NCBI GenBank assembly: GCA_934270475.1
Contig: CAKQPS010000001.1
Coordinates: forward strand, 1-64,000
Reading direction: 5' to 3'
DNA length: 64,000 nucleotides
Source: an uncultured Alphaproteobacteria bacterium
GTDB taxonomy: Bacteria > Pseudomonadota > Alphaproteobacteria > RF32 > CAG-239
Below the pieces are notes generated by a model. It made no database searches and was not told the origin of the DNA. It saw only the letters and a list, made by a program, of their open reading frames with translations. The first letter of the stretch is position 1. Every line of letters begins with the position of its first letter. Positions 40,499 through 49,814 of the stretch are shown here, one piece after another. Position numbers and translations under genes: made by a program.

Positions 40499-41230
40499 CT
40501 AATTCTCCTTATGGGTTGTAAGTTTGCGAAAAGCATCGGCAAGATTTTTAGTCTTTGTCTGCTGCAAAATATCTGAAAGTTTGCCGTCTGCCCTAATTTT
40601 GCCTTTATCCAGCAAAATTATCCGGCTGCAAATTGTTTCCGCCTCTTCCAGCAAATGCGTGGAAATTAAAATGGTCTTGTCTTTTGCCATATCGGAAATA
40701 AGCTTGCGGATATACTCCTTTTGATTTGGATCCAGCCCGTCTGTCGGTTCGTCCAAAAGCAGCAGCGGCGGATTATTCAAAATGCTTTGCGCAAACCCCA
40801 CGCGCCGCTGATAGCCTTTGGACAGCGTTTCTATTTTTTGTTCCGTAATTTCTTTGATATTAGCAATTTCAATAACTTCAGCAACACGCTGTTTGCTGAC
40901 TTGCCGGAGTTCTGCCATATAATTCAAAAACATTTTTACGCTGACATCGGGATAAAGCGGAGCTCCTTCCGGTAAAAAACCGATATTTTCTTTGGCAAAA
41001 AGCGGGGCTTTGCCAATATTTTTTCCCAATACTTCAATATCGCCTGATGTTGGAGCCAAATAACCGGCAATCATATTCATCAAAGTAGATTTTCCGGCGC
41101 CGTTAGGTCCTAAAAGCGCGATAATTTCACCTTGACGCGCACAAAAAGTTATGTCGTCCGAGGCTTTAATGGTGTCATAAATCTTGTTCAAATGAGACAC
41201 TTTTAAAGTTATATCATTGTTTCGGGTCAT
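40499..41230 (-). CDS. ABC transporter ATPase (GldA-like)
   Basis: The energy-supplying partner of the permease fusion encoded next. The 243-residue protein has Walker A GPNGAGKST, Q-loop region, signature LSKGYQRR (a variant of LSGGQ), Walker B LLLLDEPTDGLDP and switch His in ISTHLLEE. It resembles GldA and the gliding or unknown-function ABC-2 systems. It overlaps the anmK-like stop by 17 bases. The pair with the fused GldF/GldG protein suggests a single export or envelope-remodelling complex. Confidence 0.9.
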   Translation of the reverse strand: MTRNNDITLKVSHLNKIYDTIKASDDITFCARQGEIIALLGPNGAGKSTLMNMIAGYLAPTSGDIEVLGKNIGKAPLFAKENIGFLPEGAPLYPDVSVKMFLNYMAELRQVSKQRVAEVIEIANIKEITEQKIETLSKGYQRRVGFAQSILNNPPLLLLDEPTDGLDPNQKEYIRKLISDMAKDKTILISTHLLEEAETICSRIILLDKGKIRADGKLSDILQQTKTKNLADAFRKLTTHKEN

Positions 41231-42317
41231 AAATTTCTCCTCCGGTCATAGGTTCATAAGCTCCGGTGGTGGTCGGATAGGTTATCGGCAAAGCATAAAG
41301 GCGGCGCGCGGTGTTAAAAGCAGTTGCAACAGCGCCGACATTTTTCAGCTCTGCATTAAGTTCGGTGATATTTTTTAGAACGCTGTCCTTAAATACGTGT
41401 TTCAAAAAACGCACCAGCGACGGATTTTTAGTTCCTTCTCCGGCAATATAAATTTCTGTCGGCTGCTGCGGTAAAAAATTTTGCGCCGACTGATATATTG
41501 ACTGGGCAATAAACGCCGTGGCGGTTGCCGCGCCGTCTTCAAGCGACAATCCTTCCAAATGTTCTTTTTTGTCGCTGAAACAAAGAATATCCAAAGACTT
41601 TGGCGGCTCTTTACGCAAAAATTTGTGGTGCAGCAAGTTTTCCAAAATTTGTACATGGATTTTTCCGGTAATTGCCAAACGTCCGTTGTAATCGGTCTGC
41701 ATATTGGCGTGGCGGAAAGTCCAATCCTCTATCATCGCCAGCCCCGGGGCACAGTCAAAAGCCAGCAATTCTCCCGACTCACCCAAATAAATCAGGCTGC
41801 TCACCGCCTCTAAATTTATAAACAACACCGGACGCTCGATATTTTGCCCGACAGCATTAAAAAACGCCGGCGTCAAAGGAGATGACTGCCCGCCCGAAAG
41901 CAAATCTGCCTTATGGAAGTGCGTGACCACCCGCCGCCCCAGTTTGCGGCTAAGTTCATGCCCCTGCTCTAACTGATAAGAACATTTATTCGCCGAATCA
42001 CAGCAAATAGTCAAGCTGTCTATGCCGATTTCATCAAATTCTTCTGCTTTGCAAAATTCATTTACCGCTTCTATATAAAAATCCGTCATTTCACTTTGCA
42101 GCTGCTGAATTTGTTTATTTTCCTGCAACAAAGACAAATCGCAGACGCGCTTGCCGATAACCGCACGGATTTCCGCAACCAAAGGTTCGGGATATGGAAC
42201 AATTGCCGTTTTCAGCACATTATGTATATCTATGCCGTCAGTATTTACTAACGCAAGCTCAATAGAATTTAAGGTCGCTCCGCCAAAAAGCCCTAATGCT
42301 GTTATATTTTTTATCAT
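41214..42317 (-). CDS. anhydro-N-acetylmuramic acid kinase homologue with altered motifs
   Basis: AnmK phosphorylates and opens 1,6-anhydro-MurNAc for wall recycling. The 367-residue protein keeps the fold: LSGGQSSPLTPAF (family GGQGAPLVPAFH), GEGTKNPSLVRFL, and the tail ITYPTTTGAYEPMTGG. But the ATP-site opening is GLFGGATLNSIE where AnmK has GxMSGTSLDGVD, the NIGGIANxT block is NLEAVSSLIYL, and the FDTGPGN block is FDCAPGLA. It may be a weak enzyme, a different kinase, or a non-catalytic relative. First gene of the ABC operon; divergent from tyrS. Confidence 0.7.
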   Translation of the reverse strand: MIKNITALGLFGGATLNSIELALVNTDGIDIHNVLKTAIVPYPEPLVAEIRAVIGKRVCDLSLLQENKQIQQLQSEMTDFYIEAVNEFCKAEEFDEIGIDSLTICCDSANKCSYQLEQGHELSRKLGRRVVTHFHKADLLSGGQSSPLTPAFFNAVGQNIERPVLFINLEAVSSLIYLGESGELLAFDCAPGLAMIEDWTFRHANMQTDYNGRLAITGKIHVQILENLLHHKFLRKEPPKSLDILCFSDKKEHLEGLSLEDGAATATAFIAQSIYQSAQNFLPQQPTEIYIAGEGTKNPSLVRFLKHVFKDSVLKNITELNAELKNVGAVATAFNTARRLYALPITYPTTTGAYEPMTGGEIYDPKQ

Positions 42318-42395
42318 TTATATAAATCTCTTTTGTTGCAATGCCAAAATAATATGCTAATATGCGTTAAAATTTAGTATAAAGGATAAAGAACG

Positions 42396-43646
42396 ATGAA
42401 CAAGTTTAAATCAGAATTTTTAAATATTATGCACGAACGCGGTTTTTACAATCAATGCACTAATGAAGAAGGTTTTGACGCTTATCTTTATGAATGTGAA
42501 AGCAAAGGCAAACCGGCAGTCGGCTATTTAGGTTCTGATCCAACCGGCGACAGCCTGCATGTCGGGCATATTGTGCCGTTGATGATGATGCGCTGGTTTC
42601 AAAAATGTGGTCACAAACCATTGACTTTAGTCGGCGGAGCCACCGCCCGTATCGGCGACCCTTCGGGCAAAGACAAGCTGCGTCCGTTTTTAGATGAAGA
42701 AACTTTGGCGCACAATATCGAGGGCTTGAAAAAGTCATTCCGCAAGTTTTTGAAATTCGGCGACGGAGCCAATGACGCAGTTATGGTTGATAACTGGGAT
42801 TGGTTTAAAGATGTTAACTATTTGGCATTTTTACGCGATATCGGAACTTGCTATTCGGTTAACCGCATGCTGACTATGGAGAGCGTTAAAAGCCGTTTGG
42901 AACGCGAACAGCCGATGTCGTTTTTGGAATTTAACTATATGCTTTTGCAAGGCTACGACTTTTGTCAGCTGCTACAAAAATATAACTGCCGCGCGCAAAT
43001 CGCCGGCGCCGACCAATGGGGAAATATCACTTCCGGCACAGAACTGGGACGCCGCCGCTATGATACAGAGCTATTTGGTTTTACCAGTCCGATTTTGACT
43101 GACTCTTCAGGAAAGAAAATGGGCAAATCCGAAGGCAATGCGGTTTGGATTAACGATGAAAAATTGCCTTCATACGACTACTATCAATATTTCCGCAATA
43201 TCGGCGATGCCGAAGTCGGCAAATGCTTGCGCGTGTTTACGGATTTACCGATGGACGAAGTACGCCGTTTGGAACAGCTGAAAGACAAAGAAATTAACGA
43301 AGCTAAAAAGATTTTGGCATTTGAAGCCACCAAAATTTGCCGCGGTTTAGATGAAGCACAAAAAGCACAGGAAACAGCCGTTAAAACCTTTGAGCAAGGC
43401 GCTGCTGGCGGTGATTTGCCAACCTTGAATGCCGATTTAAATGCTGGAATCGGCGTTTTAGACGCTTTCTTGCAAATCGGTTTTGTTGCCAGCAAAGGCG
43501 AAGCCCGCCGCTTGATTAAGCAAGCAGGCTTAAAAATCAACGACAAACCGATAACCGATGAAAACTATGTCATTACATCTGCCGATGTAGTTGACGGAGC
43601 TGTCAAAATTTCTCAAGGCAAAAAGAAATTCGGTTTAATCAAGTAA
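42396..43646 (+). CDS. tyrS: tyrosyl-tRNA synthetase
   Basis: Attaches tyrosine to tRNA-Tyr. The 416-residue class I synthetase has HVGH (residues about 56-59, the HIGH motif), a KMGKSEGN form of KMSKS, and a C-terminal S4 RNA-binding domain (SKGEARRLIKQAGLKINDKP). AAAGGATAAAG precedes the ATG. Single gene ending in a strong terminator. Confidence 0.97.
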   Translation: MNKFKSEFLNIMHERGFYNQCTNEEGFDAYLYECESKGKPAVGYLGSDPTGDSLHVGHIVPLMMMRWFQKCGHKPLTLVGGATARIGDPSGKDKLRPFLDEETLAHNIEGLKKSFRKFLKFGDGANDAVMVDNWDWFKDVNYLAFLRDIGTCYSVNRMLTMESVKSRLEREQPMSFLEFNYMLLQGYDFCQLLQKYNCRAQIAGADQWGNITSGTELGRRRYDTELFGFTSPILTDSSGKKMGKSEGNAVWINDEKLPSYDYYQYFRNIGDAEVGKCLRVFTDLPMDEVRRLEQLKDKEINEAKKILAFEATKICRGLDEAQKAQETAVKTFEQGAAGGDLPTLNADLNAGIGVLDAFLQIGFVASKGEARRLIKQAGLKINDKPITDENYVITSADVVDGAVKISQGKKKFGLIK

Positions 43647-43664
43647 TTTGTTTTATACCTAAAC

Positions 43665-43700
43665 TTAAACACCGCTCTATGTTATGAGAGCGGTGTTTAA
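43665..43700. terminator. bidirectional terminator
   Basis: Fourteen-base perfect stem TTAAACACCGCTCT/AGAGCGGTGTTTAA between the convergent tyrS and cysS. Confidence 0.85.
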
Positions 43701-43719
43701 TTATTAAGTTAATATGAAT

Positions 43720-45099
43720 TTACAGCTTTTTCCAAGTTGTGCCAGTCGGGCTGTCTTCCAAAACTATGCCGCGTTCTTTCAGCTCATTGCGGATAGCGTC
43801 GGCAGTGCCCCAATCTTTGTTCTTTTTAGCTTCGGTGCGTTTGGCTATCAAAGCTTCTATTTCAGCATCTTCCTTGTCATCAGAAGTTCCTTTGAACCAG
43901 CTTTGAGCATCATTATACAGCAATCCCAGCATATAAGCGTTAGCTATAAGTTCGGATTTGTATTTTATACGCTCTTCCTTGGTTTCAGCTTTGTTCAGAT
44001 TGCCCAAAGTTTCATGCAGATATGACAAAGCCAGCGGAGTGTTTAAATCATCGGACAAAGCAGCAATCAGTTTTTCGCTCGGCTCAACTTTTTCTGCCGG
44101 AATATCAGCGTTTTTCAGCAGCGCGTTATAGAACTTATCCAAGATTGCTTTAGCCTGCTCCAATCCTTCAAACGTAAAATTAAACGGCTGATGATAATGG
44201 GTAGTCAAAAACAGCAAGCGCAAAGCTTCTGCCGGATATTTTGCCAATATTTCATCAACGGTGTAGAAATTGCCCAAAGACTTAGACATTTTCACGCCGT
44301 TAATCATCAGCATTCCAGTGTGCACCCAATAATGGGCAAAGCGTGTTCCAGGGTAGGCACAGCAAGATTGAGCACATTCGTTTTCATGGTGCGGAAAAAT
44401 CAAATCCGAACCGCCGCCGTGAATATCAAAGTCGTTGCCCAGCAGTTTAGAGCTCATTGCAGAGCATTCCAAGTGCCAGCCCGGACGACCGTAACCCCAT
44501 GGGCTGTCCCACCCCGGCTGGTCAGCATCGGAAGGTTTCCACAAAATAAAATCTGCCGGATTTTTCTTATAGTCGGCAACTTCCACACGGGCGCCGGCAA
44601 CCATTTCTTTCATAGAGCGTCCGGATAAAAAGCCGTAGTTCGGCATAGAATCCACATCAAACAAAACCTGCTTATCGGCAATATAGGCATGACCGTTTTT
44701 CAGCAGCAGCTCCACCAGTTTTATCATTTCCGGAATATACTCGGTTGCACGCGGGCGATAATTTGGCGACAGAACATTTAACTTTTTCATATCGTCAATA
44801 TACCAGTTATACGTCTGCTCGGTGATTTCACGGATGGATTTGCCGGTTTCTTTATGCTTGTTCAAAATTTTATCGTCAACATCGGTGATGTTAGAAACAT
44901 AAGTAACATGCTCTTTGCCGTAAACATAGCACAGCAAACGATACAGAACATCATACACCACAGGAGTTTTGGCGTTGCCTAAATGCGCTTTGTCATAAAC
45001 GGTCGGACCACAGACATACATTCGCACGTTGTTTGCGTCAATCGGAACAAATTTTTCCTTACGCTGTTTTAAAGTATTGTGCAAATATATTTCAGTCAT
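43720..45099 (-). CDS. cysS: cysteinyl-tRNA synthetase
   Basis: Attaches cysteine to tRNA-Cys. The 459-residue class I enzyme has zinc ligands in MYVCGPTVYD, GWHLECSAM and FPHHENE, the HLGN form of HIGH in AHLGNAKTP, and KMSKSLGNFYT. A C-terminal helical domain ends with the segment IRNELKERGIVLEDSPTGTT, typical of bacterial CysS. It lies 12 bases after gltX. Confidence 0.97.
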   Translation of the reverse strand: MTEIYLHNTLKQRKEKFVPIDANNVRMYVCGPTVYDKAHLGNAKTPVVYDVLYRLLCYVYGKEHVTYVSNITDVDDKILNKHKETGKSIREITEQTYNWYIDDMKKLNVLSPNYRPRATEYIPEMIKLVELLLKNGHAYIADKQVLFDVDSMPNYGFLSGRSMKEMVAGARVEVADYKKNPADFILWKPSDADQPGWDSPWGYGRPGWHLECSAMSSKLLGNDFDIHGGGSDLIFPHHENECAQSCCAYPGTRFAHYWVHTGMLMINGVKMSKSLGNFYTVDEILAKYPAEALRLLFLTTHYHQPFNFTFEGLEQAKAILDKFYNALLKNADIPAEKVEPSEKLIAALSDDLNTPLALSYLHETLGNLNKAETKEERIKYKSELIANAYMLGLLYNDAQSWFKGTSDDKEDAEIEALIAKRTEAKKNKDWGTADAIRNELKERGIVLEDSPTGTTWKKL

Positions 45100-45111
45100 T
45101 TTTTCCTCCTG

Positions 45112-46434
45112 TTAAGCTTTTTGTCCTAACAAACGTTTTTTAGCTTTTTCATAGCCAATCAAAGGCAGCAGAGTTTTGAGCTCCGGTCCGTCGTCTAAAG
45201 CAGTCAAAGCTTTGCGCAGCGGGTGAAACAGCTCGCGTCCTTTTTTACCGCTTTGCGCTTTTACGCCTGAAAGCCATTCATTAAACGTGTTTTCAGTCCA
45301 TGGCTCTGCCGGCAGCAATTCTGCCGCTAAGTCGGTTAGAGCTTTATCTTCAATAATCGGGGCAACTTCTTTGTGGCAAATATCTTCCCAAACTTTGACA
45401 TCATCTACCACATTCAAGTTAGCACGCACATCGTTCCAAAATGTTTCATCGGCAGAAATGCGGTCTTTTACCAAAGCATACGGCATAGAACGTACAACTT
45501 TAGTGTTGAAATGCTTTAACTCTTCTTCATCAAACTTAGGCTGTGAACGTCCTAATTTGCTGAAATCCAAAGATTCTGCCAATTCATCTAAAGAATAATA
45601 CGGCTCAATTGCATCAGATGTTCCCAGTTTTGCTAAAAATGAGCAAATAGCCATAGCCTCAACGCCTTCGGCTTTTAACTCGCGCACGCCTAAACTGCCC
45701 AAACGCTTAGACAGCTTACCTTCTGTACCAGTTAACAGCGGCAGGTGGGCAAAAGTCGGAACTTTGCCGCCGATGGCTTCAAACATCTGAATCTGCGAGG
45801 CAGTGTTGGTGGTATGGTCTTCGCCGCGCACAATGTGGGTAATGCCGAAATCGCTGTCATCAATGCAGGAAGGCAGGTGATACAAATAGCTGCCGTCTTC
45901 GCGGATAATAATCGGGTCGCTCAATTTTTCGGCTTCATAGCGGCAATGTCCGCGCACAATATCGTCCCACTCAATCACGCCGTCCAGCAGCTTAAAGCGA
46001 TAGTGCGGCTTGCGTCCTTCGGCTTTAAATTTTGCCAAATCTTCAGCAGTATAATGCAGAGCCTGACGGTCGTATACGGGAGCCAAGCCTTTTGCCATGG
46101 CGCGTTTGCGCTTAATTTCCAGCTCTTCAGGAGTTTCATAGCAGGCATAAATTCTGCCTTCGTCCATAAGTTTTTTAGTTACTTCATTATAGCGGTCAAA
46201 GCGGGCGGATTGACGGGCTTCTTCGCTCCACTCAAAGCCCAGCCATACCAAACTTTCACGCATGGCATCTTCATATTCTTTTTTGGAACGCAGGCGGTCG
46301 GTGTCATCAATTCTCAACATAAATTTACCGCCGAGTTTTTTAGCCAGCAGCCAGTTGAACAAAGCCGTTCTGGTGTTGCCTATGTGCATAAAGCCGGTTG
46401 GGCTTGGTGCAAATCTTACTTTTATTTCAGACAT
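45112..46434 (-). CDS. gltX: glutamyl-tRNA synthetase
   Basis: Attaches glutamate to tRNA-Glu and in many Alphaproteobacteria also to tRNA-Gln, with GatCAB completing Gln-tRNA. The 440-residue enzyme shows RFAPSPTGFMHIGNTRTALF (HIGN) and KLSKRLG. The C-terminal anticodon-binding part is shorter than in E. coli GltX (471). Many Alphaproteobacteria have two gltX copies, so a second may exist elsewhere. It precedes cysS. Confidence 0.96.
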   Translation of the reverse strand: MSEIKVRFAPSPTGFMHIGNTRTALFNWLLAKKLGGKFMLRIDDTDRLRSKKEYEDAMRESLVWLGFEWSEEARQSARFDRYNEVTKKLMDEGRIYACYETPEELEIKRKRAMAKGLAPVYDRQALHYTAEDLAKFKAEGRKPHYRFKLLDGVIEWDDIVRGHCRYEAEKLSDPIIIREDGSYLYHLPSCIDDSDFGITHIVRGEDHTTNTASQIQMFEAIGGKVPTFAHLPLLTGTEGKLSKRLGSLGVRELKAEGVEAMAICSFLAKLGTSDAIEPYYSLDELAESLDFSKLGRSQPKFDEEELKHFNTKVVRSMPYALVKDRISADETFWNDVRANLNVVDDVKVWEDICHKEVAPIIEDKALTDLAAELLPAEPWTENTFNEWLSGVKAQSGKKGRELFHPLRKALTALDDGPELKTLLPLIGYEKAKKRLLGQKA

Positions 46435-46511
46435 TTATTTTCCTATGTATTTTTGCGCAAATTATTTAAAATCTTTGCGTATCATATAAAGGTTGTTTGT
46501 TGATTTCAACC

Positions 46512-47180
46512 CTAAAATGAGCCGGAATCCAAGTTTTGTTGATTTTTTTCTTCATTATCGCGGGTGATAGTCTGCAAATCTTCTAAAAACCAGTCAATTT
46601 CTTCATCGTTATCATTATATATCATTTTATAAAAGCGGTCGCGGAACGCCAGAAGCAAGCTGCTTTCGCCGATTTTTAAATCACGCACCTGAAGCTGACC
46701 GTTATTTTTGACTAATGCAAACAAAACATTAAAACCTTTTTGTTCCTGTCCGGCTGCCTGCTGCAACGCTTTAAGCTTGATAACGCACCAAACGTCAACT
46801 CCGCTTTTGGTCGGCAGAACTTTCGCCACGCTGAAAAAAATTTCACCTTCGCCAAAATCCAGCGGATACCCCTTATAGAGGCTGTTAATGTATTGTTTAA
46901 ACAGCGGAATATATTGTTTTTGCTGCTCTGGGGTCATCTTGCGCCAATATTTACCAACAGCAAATTTTGCGGCGTGGTCAAGGTCTATATCCTTATAAAA
47001 TATATCGTCAAGCGCTTTATATTTGCGCTCCAAATTTGTGTCGGCAAGAATTTGTAAAATTTGATTGCCTTTATGTTCAGCCCAGTTTTCCGCCTCTTTT
47101 GCGCCGATTTTTTCAGACGCAGTTACAGGCATTGCCAAAGCCAGCAGTAAAAAAAATATGAGTCTTAATAAAACTTTCAT
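46512..47180 (-). CDS. MlaC-like phospholipid-binding ABC periplasmic protein
   Basis: MlaC-family proteins carry phospholipids across the periplasm. The 222-residue product has a signal peptide (residues 1-21, ending VTAS), then the family order: IADTNLERKYKALDDIFYKD region, HAAKFAVGKYWRKMTPEQQK, FKQYINSLYKGY, KSGVDVWCVIKLKA and GQLQVRDLKIGESSLLLAFRD. The partner genes mlaFEDB are not adjacent, so target specificity is not shown. Confidence 0.85.
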   Translation of the reverse strand: MKVLLRLIFFLLLALAMPVTASEKIGAKEAENWAEHKGNQILQILADTNLERKYKALDDIFYKDIDLDHAAKFAVGKYWRKMTPEQQKQYIPLFKQYINSLYKGYPLDFGEGEIFFSVAKVLPTKSGVDVWCVIKLKALQQAAGQEQKGFNVLFALVKNNGQLQVRDLKIGESSLLLAFRDRFYKMIYNDNDEEIDWFLEDLQTITRDNEEKNQQNLDSGSF

Positions 47181-47240
47181 TTTTATTTTGTATCCTTTTA
47201 GATATATCGTATATCATATATAATACAGATTAACACAAAA

Positions 47241-48338
47241 ATGGTTAATAAGATGAAAATATTTTCTATATTCGGCATTTGCGCCTCTTTATTACCGATG
47301 TTGGCACATGCGCAACAGGTTCCGCAATTTCAAGAACAGGTATATTATCAGCAGCCTGCGTATTATCACCCGCTGGCGCCGCAAGTTCAGCAGCAGCGCA
47401 GTCCGATTGAACAAATTGTTTGGAACAATAAAGTCCGCTGCGGCAGCGATATGAGCGTCAAAACCTATGCTCATAAAGAAGACGGCGTATGGAGCGGTAT
47501 TGATGCTGATTTATGCCGCATAATTGCGCAGGCTCTGTTAGGCGACAACCGAAAAATTCAGATGGTAAACGTATCACAAAAAAATATGTCTCGCGCTTTG
47601 GATGAAGACAGAATTGATATTATGCTGAGCGGCGGAGCTTATTCAGCAAAAACAGAAACCTCCCGCCAAGCCTTGAGTGCCGGATTTTTGTATTATGACC
47701 ACCAAATGCTGATGGTGCATAAGGACGCACCTGATGACCTGAAAGAATATAAAGATAAAAAAATCTGCATTTCTACAGATTCCGACTATTATAAAAATTT
47801 TGACGATTACAACTTAAATAACTCGCTCGGTATGCGTTATTTAACATTTAATACCCTGAAAGAAGCTAAAGAAGCATTCTTGCTGAACAGATGTCAGATG
47901 ATGACGGCAAGCGGCTTGATGCTGAACGGTATTTTGCGCGATTTGTCGGGCGGCAGCGCTAAAATTTTGCCGCAGCAAATTGCTTTGCATCCGGTTTATG
48001 CCTATGTTCAACGTGACAATGCCGAATTGCGTTTGGCGCTGAAATGGATATTCAATGCGCTGTTTTTGGCAGAAAAATATGATATAAATGGGCAGAATTT
48101 GAGCTTTTTTGCCTCTAACGACAATCCGGAAATCCGCAATTTGCTGGGCGATGACGAACAGCTGTGGCTTGATTTGAAAGTAAAGCCGCACTGGGTGAAA
48201 GAAGTTATTTCTTTGTTTGGCAACTATCGTGATATTTATGATAAAGATTTAGGCAAAGATTCCGACTACAATTTGGAACGCGGCGAAGGCAAACTGGTCA
48301 AAGACGGCGGCACCATCTACCCCCTGCCGTTTATGTAA
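47241..48338 (+). CDS. periplasmic solute-binding protein, family 3 type
   Basis: Resembles the amino-acid-binding family 3 (AapJ/HisJ-like). Signal peptide ends AHA at about residue 24. A Gln/Pro/Tyr-rich linker (residues about 25-50, QQPAYYHPLAPQVQQQ) is unusual for the family. The binding core has VRCGSDMSVKTYAHKEDGVW, GIDADLCRIIAQALLGDN and DRIDIMLSGGAYSAKTETSR, the pattern for a class that binds polar amino acids. Start is 47241 or the ATG at 47253; neither has a strong ribosome site. No permease or ATPase gene adjoins it. Confidence 0.75.
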   Translation: MVNKMKIFSIFGICASLLPMLAHAQQVPQFQEQVYYQQPAYYHPLAPQVQQQRSPIEQIVWNNKVRCGSDMSVKTYAHKEDGVWSGIDADLCRIIAQALLGDNRKIQMVNVSQKNMSRALDEDRIDIMLSGGAYSAKTETSRQALSAGFLYYDHQMLMVHKDAPDDLKEYKDKKICISTDSDYYKNFDDYNLNNSLGMRYLTFNTLKEAKEAFLLNRCQMMTASGLMLNGILRDLSGGSAKILPQQIALHPVYAYVQRDNAELRLALKWIFNALFLAEKYDINGQNLSFFASNDNPEIRNLLGDDEQLWLDLKVKPHWVKEVISLFGNYRDIYDKDLGKDSDYNLERGEGKLVKDGGTIYPLPFM

Positions 48339-48378
48339 ACTGACGCGTGTTTAAATTCTATGAGTTTTAAGTGACAAA

Positions 48379-49317
48379 CTATAATGCCTCATTTATAAAA
48401 TCTTGAACATCTTTTTTAGATTCAGCAACTTTATAAACGTATGTTGTTGTTCGCCCCACACGATTTGAAGCTGTATAATTCTTTTCCAACGCTGCATTCT
48501 GCAACTCTTTTATTAAAGACTTGCTGTTGCAGGTAATCTCTTTGCTTTCGCTGGAAAATTTCAGGCAAAGTTTAACCTCTGATGTAACTTTGTCGGAAAA
48601 ATGTATTTCTATCTGTTTATACTTTTCACCGTTTCCGCAATTTTCCCAATCAAAATAGCAAGCATAAAAAGCGCCTTTCGGATTATGCACCCACACAATA
48701 TTAAAATCGTGCCCGTCCAGTGTGGAACTTAAATAACTAAACCATTTTTCGGCGCACCAAGTTTTTATTTCATTATCATCACAATTTTTTATCTGCCCTT
48801 CTATTTTATCCAGCCTGTTATAATAACTTTCAAAAATTAAATCACATTTACTGTTATCTTTCAGCAATTCTAACATATCTTTACGCCGCAAAGAACAACA
48901 ATCACTTTGATGTAACACACTTTCATCAGGCGTTTTATAATCACGCACATAATCCATTGTTTTTAAATAGCATACTTTAATCTCTTGCCCTGAATACAAT
49001 TTGTCATTTTTCAAAGCCTCAACATATCTTGCAATCTGATTATCATGCTCGTTTGTATATGTTTTATCTTCAATAATTAAAAGATGAGAGTTTGTAACAA
49101 CTAAAACATCAATATTTAAATATTGCTTCTTTATTTCACAAATTTCTTCATCTTTTGCAATTCTGCATTTTTCCAAGAAAGAGTGAGCGATGCTAAATTG
49201 CTGCGGATATTTATCTTTATATGTTTTTATACCAAAAATCAGCATATAGCAAAGAAAGGCATCTTGTGACAATTCATTTGTGGCATAGTCAAAAATATTA
49301 GGCTGTTCAATATTCAT
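48379..49317 (-). CDS. PD-(D/E)XK nuclease-superfamily-like protein
   Basis: A 312-residue soluble protein. Residues about 70-110 hold NIDVLVVTNSHLLIIEDKTYT, the D...ExK arrangement of PD-(D/E)XK nucleases, then NEHDNQIARYVEAL, a helix often found after the core. The C-terminal half, rich in Cys and Lys (KLCLKFSSESKEIT), has no assignment. It looks like an accessory defence or repair gene; the neighbouring tRNA-Trp is a usual insertion point, but I see no mobile element. Single gene. Confidence 0.6.
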   Translation of the reverse strand: MNIEQPNIFDYATNELSQDAFLCYMLIFGIKTYKDKYPQQFSIAHSFLEKCRIAKDEEICEIKKQYLNIDVLVVTNSHLLIIEDKTYTNEHDNQIARYVEALKNDKLYSGQEIKVCYLKTMDYVRDYKTPDESVLHQSDCCSLRRKDMLELLKDNSKCDLIFESYYNRLDKIEGQIKNCDDNEIKTWCAEKWFSYLSSTLDGHDFNIVWVHNPKGAFYACYFDWENCGNGEKYKQIEIHFSDKVTSEVKLCLKFSSESKEITCNSKSLIKELQNAALEKNYTASNRVGRTTTYVYKVAESKKDVQDFINEAL

Positions 49318-49567
49318 AGTTTTATTCTCTCATAAAAAAAATCATTATTTGCCGATAGTTATCAGGACGCTGCTCTTATAAAGTTCAAATTCGATGATAA
49401 CGTAACTATAAATTAAAGGCAATTTATTATTAAAGCTATTAAGAGTTTATTTAGTACAAATTATAACCATCTAAAACTTTCAAAAAATTAAGCAAAGAAG
49501 ATTGTTTTTTTACCGACAAATGAGAAACACCGCAAACGCGCTGTGTGCAACGATTTGAAAAAAACAC

Positions 49568-49596
49568 TTGATTTCTGTATTTTTATATTATATAAG
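49568..49596 (+). promoter_or_regulatory. promoter of tRNA-Trp
   Basis: TTGATT (49568-49573) and TATAAG (49591-49596) with exactly 17 bp between, ending 15 bases before the tRNA. Confidence 0.6.
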
Positions 49597-49611
49597 ACTT
49601 AAAGATTTTAT

Positions 49612-49687
49612 AGGGGTATAGCTCAGTTGGTAGAGCATCGGTCTCCAAAACCGAGTGTCGTGAGTTCGAATCTTACTGCCCCTGCCA
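49612..49687 (+). tRNA. tRNA-Trp (anticodon CCA)
   Basis: A 76-base cloverleaf: acceptor AGGGGTA/TGCCCCT (one G-T), D arm with AGTTGGTA, anticodon stem TCGGT/ACCGA with loop CTCCAAA (anticodon CCA), T arm with GTTCGAATC, discriminator G and encoded CCA. No other tryptophan anticodon exists in the standard code. secE, a common companion, does not follow. Confidence 0.96.
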
Positions 49688-49692
49688 AAAAT

Positions 49693-49719
49693 AAAGCCGC
49701 CTTTTGGGCGGTTTTTTTT
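49693..49719 (+). terminator. terminator of tRNA-Trp
   Basis: GCCGCC/GGCGGT stem followed by seven T residues. Confidence 0.85.
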
Positions 49720-49757
49720 ATGGCATTTTATCCATTTATGCTATTATAAAAATATAT

Positions 49758-49792
49758 GCTAAAACGGCGAAAGGGATTTCGCCGTTTTTATA
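49758..49792. terminator. terminator of trxA
   Basis: AAAACGGCGAAA/TTTCGCCGTTTT hairpin with a four-base loop. T runs on both sides; it ends the addA-trxA transcript on the minus strand. Confidence 0.85.
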
Positions 49793-49814
49793 TTCTTGCT
49801 AAATACTCTGTCTC

